Counted from the stretch's first letter, positions 49,874 through 59,740 are shown. The stretch is 64,000 nt of DNA from Paracnuella aquatica (GCF_003332885.2 NZ_QOWJ01000013.1:62001-126000); one strand, 5' to 3'. Notes: generated from the sequence alone by a model not told the origin. Numbers and translations: made by a program.

Positions 49874-51811
49874 TTAAGGAACGATGATTTTTTCCACTAC
49901 TGTTTCACCGGTCTTGGTATTGGTTACTTTGATGGTGTAGAAACCGGTTTTCAATCCGCTAATGGCGTGGCTGGCGGTAGTGATGTTGCGGGCCTGCTGC
50001 ACCACGCGGCCGCTCAGGTCGCTCACCAGTACTTGCTTGGCTGATTCGCCATCGGCAAACACCAGGTTTACATTGCCACCCACTGCTGGGTTGGGGTAAA
50101 TCACCACGCTGCTCTTTGGTGTGTCGCCCATCAAGGAAACAATGTTGCTGTAGGTCGCTTTGCCGTCCAGGTCAACCTGCAACAAGCGGTACTGCGATAC
50201 GCCGGGATGCGTGTTGGCATCTTTAAAGCGGTAAGTCAGTGCCTCGGAACTGTTGCCGCCTTCTGCAGCAGAGAATACAAAGGCTACATCTTTCCACTCA
50301 TTGCCGGTTTTGCGCTGGAGGTAGAAGCCTTTGTTGTTTTGTTCCTGGGCGGTGGTCCAGGTGAGGTCTACTTGTTGTTTGTTGGCTTTGTTGCGGGCGG
50401 CGGTGAAGGAGGTGAATTTAACGGGGAGCACGGTCGTTATTAGAATATTTGCCTGATTAGAAACTGGTGCATTTTGCACAAGACAAGCGCCTTGATTGAG
50501 ATTCAAAGAACTGATATTTGCAAAGCCAACATTCACTGATTTAATTCCAGAGGTCACAAAATCAACATCAACTAAGAATCGTGCTGTACTACCAGGAGCA
50601 ACTGAACTAATCGCCGTTTTTAAATCAGTTTCAGGAATGTATTTATTTGTAACACTGCTATAAACATACTGATATGTGTTGCCATCAGGTATTTGATCGT
50701 TATTGTTATCAACAGCCACTTTCACTATATATGCTGTCGGATCGGGAGCCGTACCATAAACTACATCATTTGTAAATACAACCTCACTTAAAGCCACGTT
50801 AGTCGGAGCACCAGCTTTTTCTAAATAAGCCAACCGAATTCGGAATTGGGTTAGAGGGTTGCTAAGTGTTTCAACTGAAACCGGCGTTTGTAATTCTGTA
50901 AGCGGATCACCCGAAACAGCAAGACCAGAACAGCAACCACCTGCATTATCTTCAAATTTGGAAGCGTCGACAGTAGGTCCGCCACTCCCATTGTTTAAGG
51001 ATACGTGCCAAGTAAAGACGCGTGTGTAGCTTAATGTAGGAAGTGTTAGGCCTGTATAGGTTTTTAAAAAACTAAATGGAACAACGAATTCAACACCGTA
51101 ACCACTTTCTAATAATGATGCGTTGAATAGTTCACCGACATTTACGGTAGGCTGGTTCGACACCTGAACAACACTTCCAGGCATATTGTAGCCATCTGCA
51201 AGGCCAGTACTTGGACTGGTCATAGGGTCCCCTAATCCAATTATACTCCCAGCAGCAGCAGGTGATTTCTCTTGATAATAACACATGGTAATTGTTGGGG
51301 CAGAATTATTTGTTATTCCAATTCTAACAACAGGCTCACCAGTCCGCATATAACCATCTGCGTTGATATCCATGAAGTAGTAAAAACTCATTTGGGTTGT
51401 TCCATTAGCTGGCCTTCTGAAATAGAAGTAAATGTTCGTTTTATCAAATGTGAAAGCGAAATATCTCAAATCTCTAGAACTTGCTTGAGGGTCATCCAAA
51501 TCAGTACCAACCACATTATTGATCGTTACATCGTCATCATATCCATCTATTTGAACGTTACCAGGGGCAACAGGAGCTAGATATGGATTATAATTCTTGT
51601 AAGCATCAGTCCCGACTGCAGTGTAGCTACCTATAATGTGCGTTTGCCAATCCACTACACTGCCATCAACCGAAATAGGAATAGGCCCGGCTAAATCCCC
51701 TGAATTACCAGTCCCTGTCCATCTCTTTGTGACAGCATTAGGGTCGCATTGTGCCATAAGGTTTGTCATGACTACTAATGCAAATAAAATCGAGAGTAAA
51801 AGTCTTTTCAT
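49874..51811 (-). CDS. T9SS surface protein 1, DOMON-like passenger with shared C-terminal module
   Basis: This 645-aa protein has a signal peptide (MKRLLLSILFALVVMTNLMA-Q). The passenger (about 22-455) contains a segment with FTFDKTNIYFYFRRPAN, YYFMDINADGYM and VEFVVPFSFLK, similar to carbohydrate- or calcium-binding surface repeats; I cannot name it firmly. From about 460 onward comes a module of 185 residues shared with the next two genes: an FnIII-like part (LPVKFTSFTAARNKANKQQ, AQEQNNKGFYLQRK, SQYRLLQVDLDGKATYS) and a T9SS type A sorting domain (VVIYPNPAVGGNVNLVFADG, ending GETVVEKIIVP). DNA for the passenger is visibly more AT-rich than DNA for the module. Function unknown; surface display is inferred. 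Confidence 0.85.
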   Translation of the reverse strand: MKRLLLSILFALVVMTNLMAQCDPNAVTKRWTGTGNSGDLAGPIPISVDGSVVDWQTHIIGSYTAVGTDAYKNYNPYLAPVAPGNVQIDGYDDDVTINNVVGTDLDDPQASSRDLRYFAFTFDKTNIYFYFRRPANGTTQMSFYYFMDINADGYMRTGEPVVRIGITNNSAPTITMCYYQEKSPAAAGSIIGLGDPMTSPSTGLADGYNMPGSVVQVSNQPTVNVGELFNASLLESGYGVEFVVPFSFLKTYTGLTLPTLSYTRVFTWHVSLNNGSGGPTVDASKFEDNAGGCCSGLAVSGDPLTELQTPVSVETLSNPLTQFRIRLAYLEKAGAPTNVALSEVVFTNDVVYGTAPDPTAYIVKVAVDNNNDQIPDGNTYQYVYSSVTNKYIPETDLKTAISSVAPGSTARFLVDVDFVTSGIKSVNVGFANISSLNLNQGACLVQNAPVSNQANILITTVLPVKFTSFTAARNKANKQQVDLTWTTAQEQNNKGFYLQRKTGNEWKDVAFVFSAAEGGNSSEALTYRFKDANTHPGVSQYRLLQVDLDGKATYSNIVSLMGDTPKSSVVIYPNPAVGGNVNLVFADGESAKQVLVSDLSGRVVQQARNITTASHAISGLKTGFYTIKVTNTKTGETVVEKIIVP

Positions 51812-52420
51812 TTTGCGACAGTTTTAGTTTAAGTAGTGTATAGATGGTGTTGTTAACCCGCGTTTGAGGTTGTTCGCAAAGGAGTAGGAAAAGACGGCTA
51901 TTGTATAGGATGGCTTGGAACAATAATGTGCATAGCGCACAAGGCAGTTAGCTAGGATCGGGATCTATTGATTGATCGAAATAGTAAAGTGAAATTGTTT
52001 AACTGAGGACTTTGGGGGTACGGCTTTTGTACAGAGGAATGATGGAGTAGAATAGATGAGCTAAAGTAATACTCCTTTTCCACATATGCAAGAGCCTGTT
52101 AATTTATTTTATCTACACCCAGGCCTCATTTTTGGGGAAAACGTTTGAAAGCAGTTTCTGTTTCTCGGTGTCTACACTTACCATAACATAGTATTAGCGC
52201 GGGTTTCAGCACATGGTACAGGCAAAATCACACATCAATGCTGCAACAAGTAGCTAAGGCCGCTGGTGTTTAAAAAGGATTCAATCCTGGCTGTTATGCG
52301 TATGGTAATTGTGGTGGAAGAAGCTTTCTAGAGGTAGTGGATGACTTGTAATTCAGACCGAAAGTAAGGCCTTTTTATAATCGGGCACAAAAATGTTTTA
52401 TTTTTTTACCATATAAAGAA
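51812..52420. other. Long AT-rich intergenic region upstream of T9SS gene 1
   Basis: This 609-bp region contains no credible gene on either strand. It should hold the promoter of the minus-strand T9SS protein 1. No repeat or riboswitch is recognised. The length is unusual for this gene-dense window. Confidence 0.5.
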
Positions 52421-52444
52421 AAAGGCGGTCTGAAGACCGCCTTT
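52421..52444 (-). terminator. Terminator after T9SS gene 2
   Basis: AAAGGCGGTC (52421-52430) pairs with GACCGCCTTT (52435-52444) across a 4-nt loop; on the minus strand the stem runs into TTTTTCTTT. Confidence 0.9.
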
Positions 52445-52467
52445 GAAGTTGAATAACCAACCTTAAA

Positions 52468-54090
52468 CTATCGCTTCTTTACAACCACTTTTTCTACGGT
52501 GACAGCACCAGTTTTGCGGTCGATTATTTTTACGGTGTAAAACCCACCGGCAAGTCCGTCAATAGTGAGCAGTGTGCTCGATACCTCGCGGTATTGTTTT
52601 ACAATACGGCCGCTGAGGTCGCTTACCAGCACTTCGCGGGTGCCGGGCTCGGAGAACAGCAGGTTGATCTGGCCGCTTTCCGAAGGGTTGGGATAAATGA
52701 GCAGCGTACCTACATGGCCAATACCCCTTACTGATTTCACATCGCTATAAGCAAGGGCGCCATCAAGGTCTTCCTGCTGCAAGCGGTATTGCGACACAGC
52801 CTGGAAGGTATTGTTATCAGCATATTGGTAGCGGATGGCCGAGTTGCTGTTGCCATTGGGCGCTTTCGAAGGAATATAGGCAATAGTTTCCCAGTTGTTG
52901 CCCACTTTGCGCTGGATCTGGAAGCCGGCATTGTTCTGCTCCATCGCTGTTTCCCAACTCAAGTTGATCTGCTGCTTTTTCTGGTTGTCGCGCTGAACGT
53001 TGAATGTTTTGAATTTAACGGGCAACGTCGCTTCTTCACATCCCTCCAAGGGAAAACCTTGAACTGTAATGATATCAACTGCACCATTAGCAAGTGGAGA
53101 GTACAAAGTAGCTTCAACAAATAAGAAGCTGCCTTTCAAATCCGCCACAGGGCGGAGTTTCGTTGTTACGGCACCTTGGCCAGGAACTAAGATACCAACA
53201 TTGTCATACAAGCCATCCCCATCATTGTCAAATTCGTTGACCTGCTTATCTGCTGCATCTTTTACTTGGTTGTTGTTGACATCACGGTACACTTTATAGT
53301 CAACAAAAAACGGCCGACAGTTACCGGTGTTGTTCAATGTAATAGTGTAGGCTCGTGGGGTAACCTGGCAGTTGATAAACCCGGTAATGATGGGCAATGT
53401 TGTCGCATCGCAATTGGCAAGCGAAACATTTTTGCTGGCACAAAGTACTTTTTCGTTTTTAACACCTCCCGACCAAATATCAGCAACAAATTGATCACTG
53501 CTGAGACCGCTGCAAGCGCCAGCTACAGTGAGTTTCAGGCCTCTAACATTAAAGTAAAAATAGTCGCCAAAAAAGTTCTCAAGCCCACCTGCATTGTTTG
53601 GCGTTTCAGCATATATCAGCTGCAGATCCTTTGTAACAACTGGAACAGTTTTGTCACTATAAACGCTGGAAATCTTCCACCCCTTTTGCGGCGCCTGGCC
53701 TGGGTCTCTTTCCAGTACAACGGTTGCTAAAACATTTCCCAGTTGTTGTTTAGTGGGCGCAGTACCATTTTCGTTGTAAACAACGGTAGGATATGCGTTG
53801 CGATTGTAAATGTGTGCCGTTACAAAACGTACGTTTTTACGATCAATTACTGCTGTAAAATAAAGGTTTACTTCAGCGGTACAAGTGTTGCCGGTACTGG
53901 TGGGCGTGCCTACAACTTCAACGCTAACACCCGACACGCCACAGGCAGTTGCAGGTTTATTGTTACCGTTGTTACCATTGCCGTTTCCGTTGCCATTATT
54001 GCCGTTACCATTACCGTTGCCCTGGGCAGTAGCAAGCATAGCGGTGAAGACGGCAAGTACCGTCAAAAAAGAGCGTAGACTTTTTTTCAT
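52468..54090 (-). CDS. T9SS surface protein 2 with GN-repeat N-terminus
   Basis: This 540-aa protein has a signal peptide ending LATA-Q23, then a Gly-Asn repeat at residues 24-44. The passenger (45-350) has about nine cysteines and a DVNNNQVKDAADKQVNEFD region with a DNDGDGLYDN calcium-loop-like motif. From about 355 to the end it carries the shared module: LPVKFKTFNVQRDNQKKQQ, AMEQNNAGFQIQRK, SQYRLQQEDLDGALAYSD, IYPNPSESGQINLLFSE, and a C-terminal GGFYTVKIIDRKTGAVTVE. Compared with protein 3 the passengers align only weakly, though both share the GN start, cysteine spacing and calcium-loop-like element. T9SS export and surface attachment are inferred. Confidence 0.85.
   Translation of the reverse strand: MKKSLRSFLTVLAVFTAMLATAQGNGNGNGNNGNGNGNGNNGNNKPATACGVSGVSVEVVGTPTSTGNTCTAEVNLYFTAVIDRKNVRFVTAHIYNRNAYPTVVYNENGTAPTKQQLGNVLATVVLERDPGQAPQKGWKISSVYSDKTVPVVTKDLQLIYAETPNNAGGLENFFGDYFYFNVRGLKLTVAGACSGLSSDQFVADIWSGGVKNEKVLCASKNVSLANCDATTLPIITGFINCQVTPRAYTITLNNTGNCRPFFVDYKVYRDVNNNQVKDAADKQVNEFDNDGDGLYDNVGILVPGQGAVTTKLRPVADLKGSFLFVEATLYSPLANGAVDIITVQGFPLEGCEEATLPVKFKTFNVQRDNQKKQQINLSWETAMEQNNAGFQIQRKVGNNWETIAYIPSKAPNGNSNSAIRYQYADNNTFQAVSQYRLQQEDLDGALAYSDVKSVRGIGHVGTLLIYPNPSESGQINLLFSEPGTREVLVSDLSGRIVKQYREVSSTLLTIDGLAGGFYTVKIIDRKTGAVTVEKVVVKKR
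53959..54021. repeat. Hexanucleotide repeat coding for Gly-Asn, gene 2
   Basis: These 63 bp consist of 6-nt GGNAAY-type units (seen on the plus strand as TTGCCG, TTACCA, TTGCCA and similar) coding for GN and GNN. The unit length is a multiple of three, so slippage would change repeat number without frameshift. It is not a CRISPR: no spacers. Confidence 0.8.
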
Positions 54091-54372
54091 ACACGATAGT
54101 TTAAATGTGCGATTGGTATAGAAAGAAAAATGAAACGAACCCTTGTGTGGTTAGTGCTAGGAAGGAGTTGTTAGTTGGCGATTACAAGGGATATAGGGCA
54201 CATTACCGGTTGGCCGGTATTGAAAAAACTATCAGGACGCAAAGCGGGAGCTTTGATCGTGATGAAGGTTATGTGAATAAGGGATTAATCGAGGCTTTCA
54301 GGGGATAGTGAGTGGGAATTGATGAGGTAAAAGTAGTGCCTTTTTTCAAATGACAAAATATTTTTTATAAAA
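54091..54372. other. Intergenic region upstream of T9SS gene 2
   Basis: Apart from a terminator hairpin of gene 3 at its far end (54373-54402) I see nothing here. The plus-strand frame at 54105-54308 has poor start context and no family, and I do not call it. Confidence 0.45.
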
Positions 54373-54402
54373 AAACAGGGAACACAATTGTGTTCCCTGT
54401 TT
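54373..54402 (-). terminator. Palindromic terminator after T9SS gene 3
   Basis: A perfect 30-bp palindrome (arms AAACAGGGAACACAA and TTGTGTTCCCTGTTT) on the minus strand is followed by TTTTTATAAAAAA. It lies 26 bp beyond the gene 3 stop. Confidence 0.88.
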
Positions 54403-54427
54403 CATGTATTAAAGCTAAGTACTAACG

Positions 54428-56020
54428 TTACTGTACAACCAGTTTCGCCACTTCTACTGTACTGGTCTTTTTATCTACCACACGGATGGTGTAGAATCCA
54501 CCAGCCAACCCTTCGATGGTGAGGGTGTTATCGGCCACCTCGCGGTATTGTTTTACAATGCGGCCGCTCATGTCGGCAATCATCACGTCGCGGGTGGTTT
54601 GCACATCGGCAAACAGCACACTTGCCTTGCCACCTACCGCGGGGTTGGGATACACTACCAGTCCGCTTTGCAGCCCTACCCCACGTACCGATTTAATTGC
54701 GCTGTAAGCACCACGGCCATCGATGTCTTCCTGCAACAGGCGATACTGGGAAATGCCGGCTGCATTGTTGTTGTCTACAAAGCTGTAGCGCAGTGCATCA
54801 GTGCTGTTGCCGCCTTCCGCTGCAGAGAATACAAAGGCAACAGTTTCCCATCCGCCGGTTACTTTGCGTTGCACATGGAAGCCTTTGTTGTTTTGTTCCA
54901 TCGCAGTTTCCCATGAAAGTTCGACCTGCTGCTTATTAGTTGTTTTACGGCCAGCATTGAATGATTTGAAGGTAACCGGTAATGGTGCTTCTTCGCAGGT
55001 GCTGGTAATTACTACGTTGGGCAGCGTTTCCTCACGTACACCCGAAGGATCTGCAGTGAAGGTGCGGATGTTTGCGATAATCAGGTCTTTACCCACAGTG
55101 TTTACTGGGAGTTGCCGTGCCGCTTTATTTTGTGTTGCGCCTGGGAATATTATGAAGAAGTCCTCTGAAAGTCCACCACCTACTTCAGGCTCACCTGGCT
55201 CTACTACACCATTGTTATTTAAGTCAGCAAATACATCGTAAGAAATGTAATAAGGAAAACATCCACCAGCATTGTTTGCTGAAATTGTGAACGTATTGGG
55301 TGTGCTACAAATAATTTCTCCACTTAGTGATGGATCATAATTCTGCTGGGGCGTTTGACAAGTGAACACAGCAAGGCCAGTATTGGTGCACTGCATATTT
55401 TGATTCTGAGCAGCATTGGATCCGGTTACATCTGCAATTAGTCCGAGGTTATTGCAAGGAGTCGTTGTTGTGAACACAACATTGCTGATAATAAAATATG
55501 TGAACCCGGAAAAACTCTCTAAGCCTGGAGGAATAGGCTCATTCTCTCGAACACGATAAACAGTTAATGTGGCGTTACCAATACTGAAAGCAGGATTGTT
55601 CTCGTTCCTATTATAGTACTGGCTTAGTTGCCAATTACGAACATTCCCCTGGCCTTTATCCTCAATTACAAAATTGCGGAGGGCAGCGTTAAGCGCTGAT
55701 GTAGGCAGCGGGTTGTCAAAATTCAAATTGGCAGGCCGATTAGCTTGCTGCCACAAATGGACATTAAAAAATTCTTGTCCATTGTTCCGCTCTTTTGCTA
55801 CAAAATAAATATTGGCGGTGACTGTGCAACCTCCAGAAGCAGTAGCTACACTATTTGTTACTTGAATACCTACTTGCTCAACAACGCAAGTATTACCATT
55901 ACCGTTGCCGTTATTTCCGTTGCCATTACCATTGCCGTTTCCATTACCATTCTGTGCCTGAACAAACGAAAAAAAGGAAACAAGCAAAAAGAGAAAAGAA
56001 AAGCGTAAAGATGTTTTCAT
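54428..56020 (-). CDS. T9SS surface protein 3 with GN-repeat N-terminus
   Basis: This 530-aa protein has a signal peptide (KTSLRFSFLFLLVSFFSFVQA-Q) and a Gly-Asn repeat at 24-43. The passenger (44-340) has several Cys residues, SWTYFIIS-like beta-strands and a DVFADLNNNGVVEPGEPEVG segment resembling a dockerin/calcium loop (about 255-275). The shared module runs from about 346: LPVTFKSFNAGRKTTNKQQV, AMEQNNKGFHVQRK, SQYRLLQEDIDGRGAYSA, VVYPNPAVGGKASVLFAD, and GGFYTIRVVDKKTSTVEVAK. Its module is closest to that of protein 1 in places, for example GFVFSAAEGGNS-like runs. Function unknown; T9SS-exported surface protein by inference. Confidence 0.85.
   Translation of the reverse strand: MKTSLRFSFLFLLVSFFSFVQAQNGNGNGNGNGNGNNGNGNGNTCVVEQVGIQVTNSVATASGGCTVTANIYFVAKERNNGQEFFNVHLWQQANRPANLNFDNPLPTSALNAALRNFVIEDKGQGNVRNWQLSQYYNRNENNPAFSIGNATLTVYRVRENEPIPPGLESFSGFTYFIISNVVFTTTTPCNNLGLIADVTGSNAAQNQNMQCTNTGLAVFTCQTPQQNYDPSLSGEIICSTPNTFTISANNAGGCFPYYISYDVFADLNNNGVVEPGEPEVGGGLSEDFFIIFPGATQNKAARQLPVNTVGKDLIIANIRTFTADPSGVREETLPNVVITSTCEEAPLPVTFKSFNAGRKTTNKQQVELSWETAMEQNNKGFHVQRKVTGGWETVAFVFSAAEGGNSTDALRYSFVDNNNAAGISQYRLLQEDIDGRGAYSAIKSVRGVGLQSGLVVYPNPAVGGKASVLFADVQTTRDVMIADMSGRIVKQYREVADNTLTIEGLAGGFYTIRVVDKKTSTVEVAKLVVQ
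55892..55951. repeat. Hexanucleotide repeat coding for Gly-Asn, gene 3
   Basis: These 60 bp of GGNAAY-type 6-nt units code for NGNGNG. The repeat differs in length from that of gene 2 (20 versus 21 residues), consistent with expansion or contraction of repeat units. Confidence 0.8.
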
Positions 56021-56328
56021 GTTGAAAGTTTGATGTTTTTACAGGTTTAACCGGTTAAATAGGACCATAGGGAGATTACCGCACCGGCGGCTGTGGGGAC
56101 TTTGCAGGGATATTGGAAACCTGTACCGGAAAAGGCTCCGGCCAAAACATTCGGGTAACTTTCAAAAGAGTTGGAACGTGGAGTGGTAAAAAGAAAGCAG
56201 CGCCTGATTGTAGCGCCCTGGAAAGGAAGCGCAGCTCGGCCATACCCGCATTCAAAAAATGAGGAAAAAAATCCTACACCTTAACGACGGGGTTCTTGGA
56301 TGGGTGCTTTTTTTATACCGAGTTAGCT
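56021..56328. other. Intergenic region upstream of T9SS gene 3
   Basis: This stretch of about 300 bp has no ORF I would call. It should contain the promoter of the minus-strand T9SS gene 3. Confidence 0.45.
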
Positions 56329-56366
56329 GCACAAAAAAATTATGCCCCGCATTTCGCAGGGCATAA
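56329..56366 (-). terminator. Terminator after cmk
   Basis: An arm TTATGCCC (56340-56347) pairs with GGGCATAA (56359-56366) across an 11-nt loop; on the minus strand it is followed by TTTTTTTGT. It is 48 bp past the cmk stop. Confidence 0.82.
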
Positions 56367-56413
56367 AAGGTAAATAATTATATATGATTGGGGCATTCCG
56401 GAAACGAATTGGC

Positions 56414-57106
56414 CTATTGTTCACCAATTTTTTGTTGTGCCAATTTCAGCGCTTTTTGAAACTGTTCCCTGTGGGTCAGTCGGGTATTGTCCAGCACTAT
56501 GGCGTCGTCGGCTTTTCGGAGCGGACTTACCTCGCGGTGCGAATCAATGTAATCTCTTAGCTCAAGGTTATTCTTTACCTCTTCCAGCGTAACGTTCGGG
56601 TTTTTGGCATACAATTCCTGAAACCGACGCTCTACCCGAACTGCGTTGTCGGCGGTCATAAAGATTTTCAGCTCTGCCTCCGGAAAAACCACCGTGCCGA
56701 TGTCGCGGCCATCCATGATGATGCCTTTTAATTTGCCCATTCTTTGCTGTTGGGCTACGGCAAACTTCCGCACTTCGGCTATCGCAGCTACTTCGCTTAC
56801 TTTCTCGGCTACCACCAAGTCGCGAATCACGTACTCCACGTTCTCGCCGTTGAGGTGCATTTCCGACTGCTTGTGTGCCGGGCTGTATACAAACTCGAGG
56901 CTGATGTTTTCCAGTGCTTCATGAACCGCGTCGTCATGCGACCAATCGACGTGGTTACGCAAAAAATACAGCGTGATGGCCCGATACATTGCGCCGCTGT
57001 CCACATACACATAGTCCAAAGCTGCGGCCAGCTCTTTGGCCAGTGTGCTTTTACCGCACGATGACCAGCCGTCGATGGTGATGATGATTTTTTTATCCTG
57101 TTGCAT
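56414..57106 (-). CDS. cmk: Cytidylate kinase
   Basis: ATG 57106 gives 230 aa (MQQDKKIIITIDGWSSCGKS); upstream codons would lie in the promoter and terminator area. The P-loop GWSSCGKST is at 13-21. The CMP-binding domain follows: LDYVYVDSGAMYRAITLYFL and VYSPAHKQSEMHLNGENVEY-type strands. The second nucleotide-binding part is GRDIGTVVFPEAELKIFMTA, then LRDYIDSHREVSPLRKADDA. It phosphorylates CMP and dCMP. Pyrimidine supply and RNA turnover make it a housekeeping gene. It follows clpC on the same strand but behind a terminator. Confidence 0.95.
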   Translation of the reverse strand: MQQDKKIIITIDGWSSCGKSTLAKELAAALDYVYVDSGAMYRAITLYFLRNHVDWSHDDAVHEALENISLEFVYSPAHKQSEMHLNGENVEYVIRDLVVAEKVSEVAAIAEVRKFAVAQQQRMGKLKGIIMDGRDIGTVVFPEAELKIFMTADNAVRVERRFQELYAKNPNVTLEEVKNNLELRDYIDSHREVSPLRKADDAIVLDNTRLTHREQFQKALKLAQQKIGEQ

Positions 57107-57170
57107 CTTCGGCAAAATTGCTGACAAATTTATTAACCACAAACGGTGTGGAAAGATTACAGGAAGGCAT

Positions 57171-57200
57171 AAAAAAAGGCTGCCCCAACGGGACAGCCTT
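57171..57200 (-). terminator. Terminator after clpC
   Basis: AAGGCTGCCCC (57176-57186) against GGGACAGCCTT (57190-57200), one mismatch, has a 3-nt loop; on the minus strand the stem is followed by TTTTTTTATG. It lies 21 bp past the clpC stop. Confidence 0.9.
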
Positions 57201-57220
57201 ACAATTATTGTCATTCCTGC

Positions 57221-59740
57221 TTACGACTCGGCGGTTACCGGACGCTGCAGTTCAAAAGTGATCTTGCCAGCCTCCTTATCCAGCCCGGCGATCAATACAT
57301 CGCCTTGCTTGATATTCATGTTGAGGATCTCCTCTGCCAGCGGATCTTCCAGGTATTTCTGGATAGCGCGGTGCAACGGGCGGGCACCAAACTGACTGTC
57401 ATAGCCTTTTTCGGCAATAAAGTCTTTGGCCTCGCCGGAAAGTTCCAGCGAGAAACCCAGGTTGTTGAGGCGCTTCATCACACCTTTCATCAGGATGTCG
57501 ATGATCTCGAAGATGTTTTCTTTGCTCAGAGAATTAAAGATGATCACATCGTCGATCCGGTTCAGGAACTCAGGCGAGAAGGTACGCTTCAGTGCTTTTT
57601 CAATCACTGCTTTATTGTTCTCATCCGCGTTCTGAATGCGGGCTTGTGTGGCAAAACCAACCCCTTCACCAAAGTCCTTCAATTGGCGCACACCAATGTT
57701 GGAGGTCATGATGATCATGGTGTTTTTGAAATCCACCTTGCGGCCCAAGCCGTCGGTCAACTGGCCATCATCCAACACCTGCAACAGGATGTTGTAAATA
57801 TCGGGGTGTGCTTTTTCGATCTCGTCGAGCAGGATCACGCTGTATGGCTTGCGCCGTACCCTTTCGGTAAGCTGGCCGCCTTCTTCGTATCCTACATATC
57901 CCGGAGGCGCACCAATCAGGCGGCTTACGGTAAATTTCTCCATGTATTCCGACATGTCGATGCGGATCAGCGCATCTTCCGAGTCGAACATATGGCGGGC
58001 CAGTGCACGGGCCAGCTCGGTTTTACCTACACCCGTAGGGCCAAGGAATATAAAGGTGCCGATCGGCTTTTTCGGATCTTTCAAACCAACGCGGTTCCGC
58101 TGGATGGCTTTTACCACTTTGGTAATGGCCTCGTCCTGCCCTACTACCATGCCTTTCATTTCGTCGGACATTTTGCGGAGCTTTTCGGTTTCGGCTTCCA
58201 CCATGCGGCGCACCGGAATGCCGGTCATCATCGAAATCACTTCGGCAATTTCTTCTTCACCAATGGGATAGCGTTTGTGCTTGCTTTCTTCTTCCCACTG
58301 TGCCTTAGCTTTTTCCAGCTCTTCACCCAGGCGCTTTTCAGTGTCGCGCAGGGCTGCAGCTTCTTCAAACTTCTGGCTTTTCACCACGCGGTTTTTCTCC
58401 ACTTTAATATCCTCGATCTTTTTCTCCAGATCCAAGATATTTTGGGGCACGTTGATGTTTTTCAGGTGCACCCTTGCTCCTACTTCGTCCATCACGTCGA
58501 TGGCCTTGTCAGGCAGCAGGCGGTCGGTAATGTAGCGGTCGCTCAGCTTTACGCAGGCAAGGATCGCTTCATCATCGTAGTTTACGTTATGGTAATCTTC
58601 GTACTTCGATTTGATGTTGTTCAGGATCTGTATGGTGTCATCCACGCTTGGCGGATCGATCATCACTTTTTGGAAACGGCGATCCAGCGCACCATCTTTT
58701 TCGATGTACATGCGGTACTCGTCCAACGTGGAGGCGCCGATGCATTGGAGCTCGCCGCGGGCCAGTGCCGGCTTAAAGATGTTGGAAGCATCCAGCGAAC
58801 CCGATGCACCGCCGGCGCCCACAATGGTGTGGATCTCGTCGATGAACAGGATCACGTCACGGTTTTTCTCCAACTCGTTCATGATCGCCTTCATGCGTTC
58901 TTCAAACTGGCCGCGGTACTTGGTACCGGCAACTAAGGCTGCCAGGTCCAATGAAATAACGCGTTTGTCGAACAGCACCCGGCTAACCTTACGCTGCACA
59001 ATGCGCAGCGCCAGGCCTTCCACGATCGCGGTTTTACCCACACCGGGCTCACCAATCAAAATGGGGTTGTTCTTTTTACGGCGGGATAAAATTTGCGATA
59101 CCCGCTCGATTTCTTTTTCGCGGCCCACAATAGGGTCCAGCGTGCCGCTTTCGGCCAGCTTGGTAATGTCGCGGCCAAAGTTGTCCAGCACGGGTGTTTT
59201 GCTTTTAGCAGCACCAGACTGGGAACGTTTCTGTTGCGAATACTTTTTTTCGTCGTCAAAATCGTTGTCGTCTTCTTCCTGGTATTCGGCTCGGGCGTCG
59301 TTCGATTTTACCATGCCTAATTCTTGTCGGAACAGATCGTAATCCACGTCAAACTGATTTAAGATTTGAGTAGCAATGTTTTCTTTGTTCTTTAGAATTG
59401 AAAGCATCAGGTGCTCGGTTTCCACGGTGGGGCTCTTTAATGCTTTCGCTTCCAGAACGGTTACGCGTATCACCTTTTCGGCTTGCTTGGTCAGTGGCAG
59501 GCTGTTGATGTTGGCAATGTTTTTACCGGTTTTATCTTTTACAGCCAGCTCCACTTCTTTGCGCAATTCGTAAAGGTCTACATTAAAGCTTTTCAAAATT
59601 CGCACCGCGGTATTGTCGCCCTCGCGGATCAGGCCCAGAAGCAGGTGCTCGGTGCCGATGAAATCATTACCCAGCCGGAGGGCCTCCTCCCTGCTGAAGG
59701 AAATGATCTCTTTTACCTGCGAGGAAAAATTATTATCCAT
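57221..59740 (-). CDS. clpC: ATP-dependent Clp protease ATP-binding subunit ClpC
   Basis: This 839-aa AAA+ unfoldase is preceded by AAGGA at a good distance from its ATG, one of the few clear Shine-Dalgarno sites here. The N-terminal Clp_N double repeat spans about 1-150 ([20 protein letters not shown]), followed by a charged linker (about 155-185). Two ATPase modules follow: [19 protein letters not shown] with [16 protein letters not shown], and [20 protein letters not shown] with [14 protein letters not shown]. The middle domain (about 420-500) is the short ClpC-type coiled coil. The ClpP-docking loop is expected in the second module. It partners ClpP, which is not in this window, in protein quality control. 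The gene is divergent from the STAS gene. Confidence 0.96.
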   Translation of the reverse strand: MDNNFSSQVKEIISFSREEALRLGNDFIGTEHLLLGLIREGDNTAVRILKSFNVDLYELRKEVELAVKDKTGKNIANINSLPLTKQAEKVIRVTVLEAKALKSPTVETEHLMLSILKNKENIATQILNQFDVDYDLFRQELGMVKSNDARAEYQEEDDNDFDDEKKYSQQKRSQSGAAKSKTPVLDNFGRDITKLAESGTLDPIVGREKEIERVSQILSRRKKNNPILIGEPGVGKTAIVEGLALRIVQRKVSRVLFDKRVISLDLAALVAGTKYRGQFEERMKAIMNELEKNRDVILFIDEIHTIVGAGGASGSLDASNIFKPALARGELQCIGASTLDEYRMYIEKDGALDRRFQKVMIDPPSVDDTIQILNNIKSKYEDYHNVNYDDEAILACVKLSDRYITDRLLPDKAIDVMDEVGARVHLKNINVPQNILDLEKKIEDIKVEKNRVVKSQKFEEAAALRDTEKRLGEELEKAKAQWEEESKHKRYPIGEEEIAEVISMMTGIPVRRMVEAETEKLRKMSDEMKGMVVGQDEAITKVVKAIQRNRVGLKDPKKPIGTFIFLGPTGVGKTELARALARHMFDSEDALIRIDMSEYMEKFTVSRLIGAPPGYVGYEEGGQLTERVRRKPYSVILLDEIEKAHPDIYNILLQVLDDGQLTDGLGRKVDFKNTMIIMTSNIGVRQLKDFGEGVGFATQARIQNADENNKAVIEKALKRTFSPEFLNRIDDVIIFNSLSKENIFEIIDILMKGVMKRLNNLGFSLELSGEAKDFIAEKGYDSQFGARPLHRAIQKYLEDPLAEEILNMNIKQGDVLIAGLDKEAGKITFELQRPVTAES

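Noticed and set aside
54105-54308. A 67-codon plus-strand frame between T9SS genes 2 and 3
   Set aside because: It lies in the upstream region of gene 2 with no homology or ribosome-binding site.
53959-55951. Short regular repeats near 53960-54020 and 55890-55950 as possible CRISPR arrays
   Set aside because: They have 6-bp units without spacers, lie inside coding frames and encode Gly-Asn.
57305-58936. A 543-codon plus-strand frame within clpC
   Set aside because: It is antisense to the well-conserved ClpC gene and matches no known domain.
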